Program-made: the position numbers and the translations under genes
Notes under the pieces: model-generated
What the model saw: the letters and a program-made list of their open reading frames with translations, nothing else
The model's database searches: none
What the model was told of the DNA's origin: nothing
In this document: piece after piece, positions 46,116-58,800 of the stretch
Numbering within the stretch: the first letter of the stretch is position 1
How the letters are laid out: each line of letters opens with the position of its first letter
Source of the DNA: Scatophagus argus
Taxonomy: Eukaryota; Chordata; Actinopteri; Scatophagidae
DNA length: 64,000 nucleotides
Assembly: GCF_020382885.2 (NCBI RefSeq)
Contig: NC_058516.1
Location: 9,506,402-9,570,401, forward strand
Direction of reading: 5' to 3'

Positions 46116-47720
46116 TTAGTTCAGTAGAAAGTCTGGCCTTGGGTAACCAAATAGCTGGAAGTCACCCTGGTAACGTGCATAAAGACGCCTGATGTCCCGC
46201 TTGCTGATGCCTGAGAAGTAGTGCTCCACCTTGGTTCTGTTGTAGCGGGTGATGCCGGGTGGAATGGCTGGGTAGGACACCAGCTGGTCGATGCCAGCTG
46301 CTTTGAGGATGTACGGGGCGTCTTGTTCCAGTGTCTCATGGTGGCCCACTACGTTGTAGTCTATTTCACACGGTGCGCACAAGTCTGCGTAAGTCACCCA
46401 GTGAATAATGCGCTCGCCAAACTGTCGATCCATGCGGCGACGCCCTTCGACATCACCCAAGTAACGGACAAAGTCCTCGAAATGCAGGCCCGAGGCGGCA
46501 AGGTCGCTGGGACGGTGGCTCTTGCGGTACTTCCGGATGATGGCTGGAGCGATGTCATGCTTATACCAAGGCTCAAATCGTGGGTTCCTTACAAACTTGT
46601 CCTTGAATGCAGAAATGAGCCGCTCAAAGGGATCTCTCACGATGAAAAACTTAAAGTAAGTGCTTAATCTGTTGGAACACGCAAGGATTTGTGAGAAAAT
46701 GGTTGCGAAGGATGAAAACTTTGCCTTTCGAAGGATCATACAGTATGAGCCACAGTAGGCAAGTCTACATTTATCACAGTAAATCTCTACTAACCTGTGA
46801 GTAATTTCCTGTGGCGTGAGTGATGAGAGACGAGACAGGCCATTCTTCTCGTGGTCGTGAACAAGGCTTTCTGGGATCTCCTCCACGGTGGAGAATGCTC
46901 CTGCCAATGTTAAGAACATAAATTGTATTCTGAATTAACTCATTGATTAAAAAGACCAAGAGTCACAATCAGGATACAGCACTGTGTTTTAGGAAGGCCA
47001 CATTTAATTTATAGGAGACAGCAGTCATTAATGTCATGTATGTGGACTATTATGTCCACCCAATACTTACCATTGAGCACAATGAGGACCTTCTTCCACT
47101 GCGTGTTGCCCACTTTAGGCGTCTGGCAGAACAAGATCTTATGTTTGTCGCAGACAAAAATGCGGTCCAGGACAAACTTGCTGATGGAGACGTGAGTCAA
47201 ATTTCTGAGGCTGCTGTTCTTACATACAGCTGATTGCAACTCGATTCGCTTCTCATTGACTGACTGCCAGTCTGAAACTGTAGGCACAGCTGAGGGCTGA
47301 GACACACACACAGAATTAATGTTACTGGCAGCTTTAATTTTCACGACTGTGGAATACATACGCTGCGTTTGTCACCTGATCGGATTGTTCTGAATATTAC
47401 TGTGAACTTGAGTCAGTGATGGAGTACCTTTAGCAAGAAGCTGCATTGATTACCTGATTGGATGGCTTTAGAACTGTTTTTTCCGCCACCCTGGTGCCTG
47501 GAACTGTACCACTGTGACCACCAACCCTATCCCCATAGTCTGAAAATATATATTAAGAGTGAGCTGAACGTATTTACCTCTGGAACTGTCCGTCAGCAGT
47601 AATCAACATAAGAAACAGCAGCTTACCATCTACAGCTCTGAAGCTAATTAATTTGCTGACAAACATGAGGATGAGCAGCACCCAGCCGCAAGCCCCAAGG
47701 AGCAGCCAGTGTTGCCGCAT
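46116..47720 (-). CDS. chst10: Carbohydrate sulfotransferase 10 (HNK-1 sulfotransferase), complete
   Basis: Golgi type II membrane enzyme that moves sulfate from PAPS to the 3-OH of terminal glucuronic acid, forming the HNK-1 epitope on neural glycoproteins and glycolipids. Coding exons: 47720-47627, 47539-47454, 47296-47071, 46900-46795, 46668-46116. They sum to 1065 nt, 354 aa, against about 356 in human. A signal-anchor spans residues 5-23 after a short cytosolic tail. The 5'-phosphosulfate loop CQTPKVGNTQWKKV lies at about 117-130 and the 3'-phosphate site IVRDPFERLISAF at 180-192. The C-terminus contains FEDFVRYLGD, GHHETLEQDAPYIL and GISKRDIRRLYARYQGDFQL and ends DFLLN. N-glycosylation sequons are NSS and NLT near 87-94 and NRT near the C-terminus. 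I chose the ATG giving MRQHWLLL, which aligns with human MHHQWLLL. An in-frame ATG four codons upstream (47730-47732) would give MGEAMRQHW and is equally possible. Confidence 0.95.
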
Positions 47721-48420
47721 CGCTTCACCCATCAGCTGACGGCCATGGAAACACTGGCAGGCGTTCACAGCTGGACAGAGACAGACAGTTGACTTAAGTC
47801 ATTATTGAACTAGCTAGCTGTAAGCTTACATAACGGTTGACACTATTTCTGCTCCTAACTTGTTGACTATAAACAACCACATTAACTAATTTAGCGACAC
47901 ACTTCAATCTTTAGCATTAGCTGCGTGATATGATAGTGAGTTAGCGGTTGAGGTCTTCGTAATTAGCTGCTGACTGAATGTTGTATATGGCAAATGATCT
48001 TTCTGCTCAGTTTCGTGGTTATATGGATAGCTACCAACGACATGCATTAACGCATCCCAATATGATTGCTAACGTCATAAGAATGTAAGCTAGCTGGTCA
48101 GTTGTTTAGCAAACTAGCTAGCCACACCTGTCCCTCCCAGACATCATTATCAGACACGAAGAAGAAAATCCGAACAGCGCTTCGCTTTCTCGGTGAGGTT
48201 AATTCAGTGCATTAAAAGCGACAAAGCAGTTTTGGCCCTTACCTTCCTACAGACTAACGGCTACTTCACAGCCACACAAATTCCGGAGAAAACCATGGAC
48301 GATGCTGCCATCGCGTCATCTAGCCTGCTGCATCCGTGTTCTGCACAACATCGGACTCCGACTGGTGATGAGAGCGGTGTCAAGCGAAACAGGTAGCTCC
48401 CTCTAGCGACAACACCGCAG
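47721..48420 (-). promoter_or_regulatory. chst10: chst10 5' UTR exon and promoter region with uORFs
   Basis: The first coding exon begins at an acceptor near 47770. A probable non-coding exon 1 ends at 48243 with donor GTAAGG. If transcription starts above about 48320, that exon carries two overlapping uORFs: 48319-48266 (17 codons) and 48311-48261 (16 codons). A further five-codon uORF starts in the second exon at about 47745. The transcription start is not determined. Confidence 0.45.
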
Positions 48421-48509
48421 TAACGCTCAATTACTGCCTTCGTCCTATGTAGTATGGTACCTATATAATATAATCCATGGTATAATTAAACTATATTCTG
48501 GAGTAGTCA

Positions 48510-48870
48510 CAACCCCAGAATTTTCCAACCACAGAGGGGAAATGTTCATTTGCAGTGTTTTGGTTATTTATATTTGTGCTTGACTTATTTGCTCTATGGT
48601 AAAGCTGGTGCAGAGAACAATAACAGTACAAATCATCCCTACACCATCTTCACATGCTTGCAGCTGTCACATGGCTGTGAGGTCCTTGTTTTGCCATTAT
48701 TCTTCTAATTCAAACATCAGTTCAACAGTCCTGTGTGGTGACATTTAGTCGAAGGGTTCATCAGGGTCATGACTTCTTAACTGAGCATTCAAATGTTAAA
48801 TCCTACATTGCAACCTTGCGGATATATGATTTTATAACAGAGACATGCAGAGTACGCATTTCAGGTGACC
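48510..48870. repeat. Duplicated segment flanking chst10, copy B
   Basis: The partner of 44340-44890, in direct orientation and about 4 kb away, upstream of the chst10 first exon. It shares TTTTGCCATTATTCTTCTAA-type sequence and GAAGGGTTCATCAGGGTCAT with copy A, allowing for mismatches. Confidence 0.55.
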
Positions 48871-49928
48871 ACATCCAGGAAGGGTGACTTGATGCTGTGT
48901 ATGTTTTGCACTTGACTCACATTACTTTGATTCTACACACCAACACGCATACATTCAAAATCAATAGCCTGGAAATTAAAAAAAACAGCCTCTCTACTTG
49001 GAAAGAAGACTGAAGTGAAGCCTGTATGCATTATGTTTTCTGATTGGCTGGTGGGTGTCAATAATTTCCTGGCACACTTAATGAACCGGATCCGGTGAAA
49101 CTGTCTGCTTTCTGTTCTGGATGAATGCATTGACTGCAGACTCCTTGACATTAGGAATAAATTACATGAAAAACAAATCTTAATACGAAAACTGTGGTCA
49201 TGCAGTACCTCGCTCTCACCACAGGATGGCGACTGTAAAACGCAACCACTGGACCACACAACACAATGTATTTGGCAAAATGTAACGTGTTACTCGGAAA
49301 TTGAGTTACAGCTTTTGAAGAACTTTCCATTTTGATTGAAAATTTAAATTATTGTCTTATTAATTTTTCAGTTTGGTAAATTACATTGGTGTCCATTATA
49401 ATATAATGTACGACGTGGAGTCCAGCGCAGTTTACGTTCGGTCTGTGAATAACTAAGCAACATTGGAACTTCCTGTCACACTGTTTACCTTTATTATCTA
49501 TTTTTTTTTTATTTCTGTTTCTAATAAACAGGAATTGGACTAATGTAAACGAATAAATTGCAGTGGGCTACTTAATTTAATAAAAATCACAGATGTAAAC
49601 ATAATTAAGTTGCTTGTTGCTTGAAATTGTCTTTATCTCAGGATTTTCTCAGGATCTCCTCACTCAGACTAACGTTATCTAATCTTTAGTTTAGTCCGAC
49701 GTGTTGACTTGATTGGTTAAAATCAGTCAGGGTTCAATTTCCACTTTCAGGTGATTAAATTTAGTGAACACTTATAGCAACCATGAGGGTTAATATTACT
49801 GTTTATGAAAGTATTTCCATACACATTTCTCTACAATGAGTATAACCATTCATTCAACTCAGCAAACACCCCAAATATGACATTTAGTTCAGTGCAAAAC
49901 ACAAGAATAAAGACAAAAGACAGATCTT
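48871..49928. other. Intergenic DNA between chst10 and rpl31
   Basis: AT-rich sequence with no gene detected, lying upstream of chst10 and downstream of the rpl31 poly(A) signals. Confidence 0.4.
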
Positions 49929-49943
49929 TTTATTTCATTTATT
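49929..49943 (-). promoter_or_regulatory. rpl31: rpl31 tandem poly(A) signals
   Basis: Two AATAAA hexamers on the minus strand, at 49943-49938 and 49934-49929, lie 22 to 36 nt after the rpl31 stop codon. They predict the very short 3' UTR typical of ribosomal protein mRNAs. Confidence 0.75.
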
Positions 49944-49964
49944 CCACTCGCAGAGGGGACAAAT

Positions 49965-51444
<1,480 letters not shown>

Positions 51445-51956
51445 CTAAAAAAAAAACAAACAACATATTTCAATTACTCCTGGCGCATTTAACAGTATTA
51501 ACATTAAATATCTGCTACACCTACAAATAAAAGGCAACTACCGCCAGCATAGGTACATTTTTGATTCACCAAAAAAAAACCTTAGCATAGAACTGGCTTG
51601 TTGCAAGCTTACATTTTTAATGCAAGCTAACAGTCTGAGGTATCAGTTAAATTGCACTTACGTTAAAACAGCAACTTAAACTAGTTTCAATGCTTTTGGT
51701 TCTAAGCCATGTTTCAATATAACACTCTTTCCAGCTCGGCGACAATGTGAGCGCTGAAGCCTTAGCCGATATGGCCAATGCTACCGTTCATCGCTCTTAA
51801 TTGTCTTATAGGACGTTCAACCACATAAAAAACATAAGAAAAAGGACAATATATATCTAATATATATAACCTGATGAAGTATGTGTTTAATTATAGTTTA
51901 AATACCGACGGATGGTATTAGATTTTAGAAATTTAATTGCCGAAAAAAATACTCAC

Positions 51957-52010
51957 TTCGGCTAGGACTTGAGGCGGAAGTCGGAAGGACGGACCTAAAG
52001 CAGAGGATTG
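51957..52010 (-). promoter_or_regulatory. rpl31: rpl31 exon 1 and promoter, TOP-like start
   Basis: Exon 1 ends at donor GTGAGTATTT (51956 downward). Upstream on the minus strand is a pyrimidine stretch, CCTTCCG (about 51988-51982), consistent with the 5' TOP start used by ribosomal protein genes for mTOR-dependent translation. An ETS/GABP-type GGCGGAAGT lies at 51973-51981 on the plus strand, a usual ribosomal-protein promoter element. Confidence 0.6.
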
Positions 52011-52687
52011 TGGGTATAGGAAAGCGGTCCGTTCAAATATAATGCTCGTCAATAACAAAACGTAGGCCTAAAGGTTCCTAGTGTTGTTACCTCGCCTCCT
52101 TCAACACGCAGCACTGCTTAACAGTCCAGTATATGAGCCGAAAGAATAAATAAAATGAAACACACACTTCGGTATGCAGTTATTTTTTTTTCTTTTGAAA
52201 GAGAATTATGAATAAGTAACCATCATTACTACTATATGACATAAATATGTATTCGTTAATCCTTCAAGGCTTTTGACCCCGTTTAAGACAGAACTTAATA
52301 CACTTCAAACATATGTTCATATAGTTTCTTTTGTGCATTAGGCTTAAGATGTGTTCAAGCACTTACCAGAAACCTGCTCTATTTTTAAGTTGTTGTTTTT
52401 TTTTAAACAATCACAAAATCACTGGCATCAAATCTCTGTAAGAATACTCCATGGCAGACAAATTTTAACACCCACCACATTAATTCTAAATCTTTTAAGA
52501 GATCTTAATGAAACACAACACACAGCTGAAATGGGTCTGATTACAATTCAAATTCAGCACTTACCTCATGCTTGCCATGTAGTGGCTCTCCTCATTGCTC
52601 AACATCTTAATTTAATGTGATAACCAAGCACCAGATTTGAATTCTTTCAGGTCCCCAGTTGTCATAATTTAAAAATGTCAGTCTACA
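52011..52687. other. Spacer between zc3h13 3' end and rpl31 promoter
   Basis: Short AT-rich gap. No gene seen. It separates the distal zc3h13 poly(A) candidate from the rpl31 start by under 0.7 kb. Confidence 0.4.
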
Positions 52688-54112
52688 TTTATTATACAGT
52701 TTAAAAAAGAATACAGCATTAAATCAGATCTTGCACATCTCAAAATTGACCTTGAACAAAATAAATATGTAGTATGAAAAATATTTTCCAACAACATATA
52801 GTTGTGGTCAGACTGGCAATATAGTGGGCTGCACCAGAGCCCAATCTTTGCATGTCTGTAATGTCACTCAGATTTCAAGTCACAGTTGCATGGCTGGGAG
52901 GAAGTGTCATGATGAAATCCAGGGCTCTAAGATAAAAGCCTTTTTCATTTCTTATGTTCTTTAAGCTGTTCGACGCAACACCGACACCGGGTTGGTCCGT
53001 TGAATTTGTGTCCCGAGCTCTCACAGCATGCACAACCCGTTTTCAATCGTCACTCGTTGAACTAAGAGAGCTGACAGAACCACATCCCAGAGACCTGTTC
53101 AAGTCTTTTTTTTCTTTTTGTGTGTGTGTGTGTGTGTGTGTGTCTCTGGATGGTCAATCACTGGAATGCAGAAACATCATATGAAGTTGGAATTAATTAT
53201 CTTTTCAGTCATTTTTAATCTAAGCAGTCTCGTGTCTTTTCCTAGAAGGAACATTTTGGCTCCTTTTTTGGATGGTGTAGGCTGGTGCACATTAAAGACG
53301 GGAATTCCACACGGCAGTGTTGGAGACCTGGTTATCTGCAGTCTATAGTATGCTCTGCATTGCATTCACTTCAGTTCATTTCAGGTAGACATTGCCAAAC
53401 CATTCAAAGTAAATACACCAAGCAAAAAGCAAAAATGTTTCCAAAGACTGACAGAACTAATTACATTCAATCAAGGAATAGTTTGGCAGTGCTTATTCAT
53501 GAGAAACATTCAAGTCCCTGCAGGATGTTTCAGCTTTGTCGGTCAGTTAACACTGCAGCAAATACTACAACTCTTCTCTGCAGATGTTTTCAAATATGGT
53601 GTAAACAAAATAGTAAGAACATCAAGTGTCACATTATTTGAAGGCTTAACAGCCACTTCATACAAAGCAGAAGACCAGTTACAAAAATCAACATCTAACC
53701 ATTTTAATGCACAGTTGTAGTAACCAAATGCACAATATTATGAAAACAAAACAGTCATTTGAACTTGGTTAGGCAGGTGAAACGGACAATTAAAAAGCTG
53801 ATTTAAAACACTGCAATGCACAAAAAAAAACTAAACAAAAAAACCCCCAAAAAAACATGAAGTCATTTTCTGTGAGTTTTCTGTTTCTCGTACATGGTTC
53901 ATTACACACCTCCACAGGCCAGAATGTCCAGTAGTCTATGGCACAGCACTTGCAGATCATCCAAAACATGTAAAGCGTAAGTGTGTAGGATTCACAATGT
54001 TGCTGTTTATTACCTCTCATGACTAAAAAAGGCTAAGTACGTAAGGAAATGGGAGAGTCAGAGGCAAGAAGAACTAAAGGCTCACGTGTCTGACCCAATA
54101 AGCCCATTTCTT
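52688..54112 (-). promoter_or_regulatory. zc3h13: zc3h13 3' UTR, candidate poly(A) signals
   Basis: Non-coding DNA follows the zc3h13 stop. AATAAA on the minus strand is found at 54011-54006 (UTR of about 100 nt) and 52693-52688 (about 1.4 kb). It also holds a (GT)n microsatellite at about 53119-53142. I cannot decide which signal is used. The ORFs here are short and unrecognised. Confidence 0.4.
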
Positions 54113-55824
54113 TCAAGACACGCACACCTCCGGCTGTGCTGTGCTGAGCTTACTGCTGCTACCGGCCGCTGCAACCTCGGCTGCGGGCGCCGACCCGCCG
54201 TCAGGCCTTTCCTGGACCGAGGCCTGGCCAGCCACGGTCCTTCTGAAGAGACGCATGCTCATCTGCAGCAGCTCGTTGTCTACCACAGGCGTAGTTGGGT
54301 ACTGCTTGGTTAGGCCCTGAAGAAGGAAAAGTAGCACATCTTGCATGATGAAATGACATCCAGAGAAAGTAGTGTGGATATAGCAGACACTGACACAAAG
54401 TAAATGCAGTATTACATTCGAAGTCTTGTCAGTGACTGGATGACATCTACCTTGTCATTTTTAAGCAGCTGCCGGCGGATGGCGAAGTCCCTGCGGGCAC
54501 ACAGGGCCTTGCAGCAGGGCCCGAGGTTGCTCAGCAAACCTGCCCTCTCCGTCCGCCTGTTCAGGGCTGCCATGTTCAGGGCCCCCAGGTCATGCTCAAA
54601 CAGCTTGTCAGCATCTGTCGGCAAAGAGTTGACAGAGTTTTAGAAGGCGGGATCACACAAAACACACTAAGCTTAATTAAATTCGAAAGAGTTTGAAAAA
54701 AGCCCTCACCTTTGGGGTCGTCCAGCTCAGACTTGCACACCTCCCTGACTTGCTCCAGGAGCTCAGGGCCAGCAAGTCGTTTGGAGATGCCCGCCCTGAG
54801 AAGCACAGCACCCGGGGTGAAGCGGAGCAACGCTGCCCCTGCTGCCCGGGGTTCCTGTTTCTGTTTGGGCATCAGGCTTGACCAGTCCACATCAATCACA
54901 TCCAGAGGACCTGTAAGCACATGGTGTTTGAGGGTGGGGTGGCAGGTCTTAATAATTATCATAATAACGATGAAAGAGATTTTAAATCTAGTACGTTTCA
55001 TCAACTTCACCTCCCCCAGCATGGTCAGGCAGTAAGATTTCAAATGAAAATTAAAGCCTAACAAATGAATTTACAAAACATTTCTCCACTGAAACATGTT
55101 TCCTGGTACCTGTAATTTTCTCATCGTCCTGCTGATCCTCTTTTTTCTGGCTGTCAGCCAGTATTTCATCCAGCTCATCATCACTGATTGGTTCATACTC
55201 CTCTCCAACAGACGCGACCGACTGCCCATCATCCTCTTTGCCATCGTCGTCTCCTGCAGGCAACGAACACACAGACTCCTCTTAATACACGTTGGACATT
55301 TTTGAAAAGAAGTCACATTATTTAAAAAAAAAAAAAAAGTCTTACCATCAATGCTGTCCGTCTTCTCCAGCTCCCTTTGCTCTTCCATTAGATGGTGACT
55401 GTTGCTCGGCTTCTCTGGCTCTAGAGGGCTGAACGCTTCTCTCGGCAGCAGAGGCTCATAGTCGCTCCTGTCCTGTCTCATCATGTCCCCTCGCAGGTCT
55501 CCTCTCATCTCGCCCCTCAGGTCCCCTCGTCCTGGAGCCCTGGGGTCGCCGTGGGGCGGTAGGTCCATCATCATCAGCCTCTCCCTCTCTCGGTCGAGGC
55601 CTCTGATGTCCCTCTCCCGTTCATGCTGCTGGATGAGTCCTTCGGGGAGTAAGCGTTCTCTGTCCCTGATGTCCCGCTCCCTCAGGAGAGGCTCGCGACC
55701 TGGGCGCATCAGCAGAGGCTCCCGCCCCCTGCTGGGCCAGTCCCTGGGTTCGGGTTCCCAGTCTCTCTGCTGTTGTAGGGGCTGCTGGAGGAGCAGGGGC
55801 TGCTGCTGTTGCTGTTGTTGTTGA

Positions 55825-55868
<44 letters not shown>

Positions 55869-58800
55869 AGGCCGGAGGTCCTTTCGGTCTCTGTCCCGCT
55901 CCCGCTCAAACGGCTCCCTGTCTCTTTCCCGTTCTCGGCTGTCGTAGGAGCCAGCGCGGGACCTGGTCTGCCTCTCAGAGTCAGGAGAACTGCGTCTGGA
56001 GCTGTGGCTGCGGGAATCCTGCCGGTCTGTAAGACAAGAGTGAGAGAGATATGAGTAAGGGCCGGGGATCAAAAATCTAAAAATCTTAACGTTAACAGAT
56101 GTTCGTAAGCAATGTAAAGATGTGTGTTCATCTACCTGAGGAGGTGCTGCGGCTGGGCTCTCCCCTCCTCAGCTGGTCAATTCGAGACTTCCTCTCGGCC
56201 CCTGGAGGATCATTCACAACCTGCCTGTCTCTCTCCCGTTCTCTTTCTCTTTCCCGCTCCCGCTCTCTTTCTCGCTCACGGTCCCGGTCACGAGAGTTGG
56301 TGCCCTGCAGCCTACCCCGGCGGGATCGCGGCCCTTGAGGATCATCTCTGTGCGCAGACTCATTGGACGGTGATCGCATGCGTCTGGATGACGTGCGGCT
56401 CTGGTTGCTTCCCATGCTGCTGCTGCGCGTCTGCTCCGGGGGAGGTTTACGGAGCAGCGGCTGGGACATGAGGGGCTGAGGAGTCAGGGTCTGCAACAGC
56501 ATTGGAGGCTCCTGAGGAATTAGAGGCGCGATGGGAGGGGGATTGCACCTCTCCCGGTCTCTGCCCCCCCTGGGACCACCTCTCCTAAGAGGTTCAGCAG
56601 GAGTCCTCTCGACGGGAATCAGTGGAGCTTGCGTTTCCAGTGGTCCTCCTCCATGGTCTGTGACCTCCTCGTCTGACCAGTCACTGAAGTTGTCCACTTT
56701 GGACAGCGGAGACCGCTCTGCGTTTCCTCCAGTACCACGGCGATCAGGCCTCATGGAGGGCGGCGGCGTCCGGGGACCTCTCTTCCTCTTACCATGCGGC
56801 TGATGGGCTGATGAATCCTCATCAGACACGTCCGATTCGCCACCTCGTGATCGTTTCCTCTTTCGGTCAAGAGCCTTCTTCTTGGCTCCTTTCCTGGGTG
56901 AGTACAAGGGCGGAGGTCCATCTGTAGCACCGCCAGTAGGAGGCTCTGGGTTGAAACGATCTCCTGCACCAGCCAGGCTGTTGCCACCGCCAGTCTCCTC
57001 TTCTTTGCGACCCTTCTTCAAGCCCTTCCTCTGCGACTTTGTCTTCTTTTTGCTTTCCTCGTGAGACTGGGAGCAGGCGGTGTCTCTGTCATCACTGGCG
57101 GCGGCAAGGAGTGAAGGAGGCGGTGGCGGCGTGGAGTCTCGCTGGTCTCTTCCTCTGCTACGGGAGTCAGTCACGGCGTCTGTGAGGTGCTCTCCTCGCC
57201 TGTCGCCTCCTCGACTGCTCCTTTCTGCACGAGGTTCCACATCCTCCAGGCGGTTGCGTGCTTCCCTCTTGTCCAAGACGCCTCTGCGCTCCTCGTCCTT
57301 CCAGTGACTGGACTTGTCATCGGGTGGAGCAGCCCTAGGTGGGGAACGCAGCAAGGGCTCCTGGGGTCGCACCACCTGGCTCAGCAGACGATGCTTGTCA
57401 CTACCTGCACATCCACACAGAGCAGTCACATATCCACACTCATTTGCATGCATGCGATCAGTCAAACAGCAGCAGGCTGAATCTCAGTGCCATTCCTGTG
57501 CTATCAGAGGCTCTGGGAGGCATCTGCCATAATGACTGTAAAAGTAAAATATTATGCAAAGGAGCCCTTTGATATAAATGCTATATGATTTAAGTTTAGC
57601 TCATCTGGGAGGTTAACTGAAGAAACAGTAATCCTTAGAACTAGGGTCTCCATCAAACACTATGCTGCAGTATGGCAAGGGTGAACAAGACCGTGCATTT
57701 TATTTTTTTTATGTCCTTTCCGAAAGAATTATAAAACTTTAGTACATTTCTGTTCACTGGATTCTAAACAAAGCAAAACATTAAGGGATTAACAGTGCAG
57801 TACACAAGCAGACTCATTCCCCGCTAAATAGGAGTGTGTCCTTTCAAAAAGAATTTCCCTACTGTCAGATGAAGGCGGACACACTGGGCTGGGGAGGAGG
57901 GGTTGTGGGCGGAGCTTGGCCTGCCCTCGACCAATCGGGCGCTCACTTTTGTCTTCTCCACTGTTGTAGCCGTCGCTGTCTGCCGGACTGAGGTCCCGTG
58001 TTGCTCGCTTAGGCGAGGGTCGGGGGCTCGGGCTGCTCTCCACCCTGGTCCTCTTACGGCTGGGGGGGAGAGAAGGGAGAATAGGAGAATAATTATTCCA
58101 AAAAATGTAAAATTAGGGTGACCAAAACAGTCACTCTGGAAACTGGAAACTGTTCCACACGGCTCACATCTAAGGACACATCTAAACCAACACTTTTTAC
58201 CTGGCCTGAAAACAGGCAAAATATATCTGTACTTCTTTTTGTGTCTTAATTACTTTAGCCACATTGCAAAATAAAAGGGCTCACAGGAGAGGAAAACCTG
58301 GAAAATTTACTACACAAAAAAGCAGTTTTTGCATATCTGCCTTTGCTTTTTCTCTGGTCAATTAGTCATTAATTTTTACCTCCTGGGCCTTTAAAAATAA
58401 CTCAAATAATTAAATTTTCAGGGACAATCCATAAACATTAATAACCACTACTGAATACATATTAAGCACAAATTGATGGTGTATCTAAAAATCTATTCTA
58501 TCTATTCTAAATCTACTAAAGTACAAAACTGAGAAGTACTGTGTGTAGTAAAACATGAAAGGGCAGGTCAGATAAAATACATGCCTCATCTTGCGGTCAT
58601 CCCGGGTGTCTCGAATGGGCCTCTCGTCCCTGGTGTCCTCTCTCCTCTCCCGCCTTTCCTCTCTCCCCCTCTCTCGCTCCTCCCACTCCCGTTGCCTCTC
58701 TCGCTCGCGCTGCTCCCTCTCTCGCTCCCTCTCCCTCTCCCGCTCCTTCCTCTCCCTCTCTCGTTCCTCCCTCTCTCGCTCGCGCTCCTCCCTCTCTCTC

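Noticed and set aside
55470..56054. Plus-strand ORFs with Leu/Cys runs opposite the zc3h13 poly-Gln
   Set aside because: Complement of the CAG repeat; no independent support.
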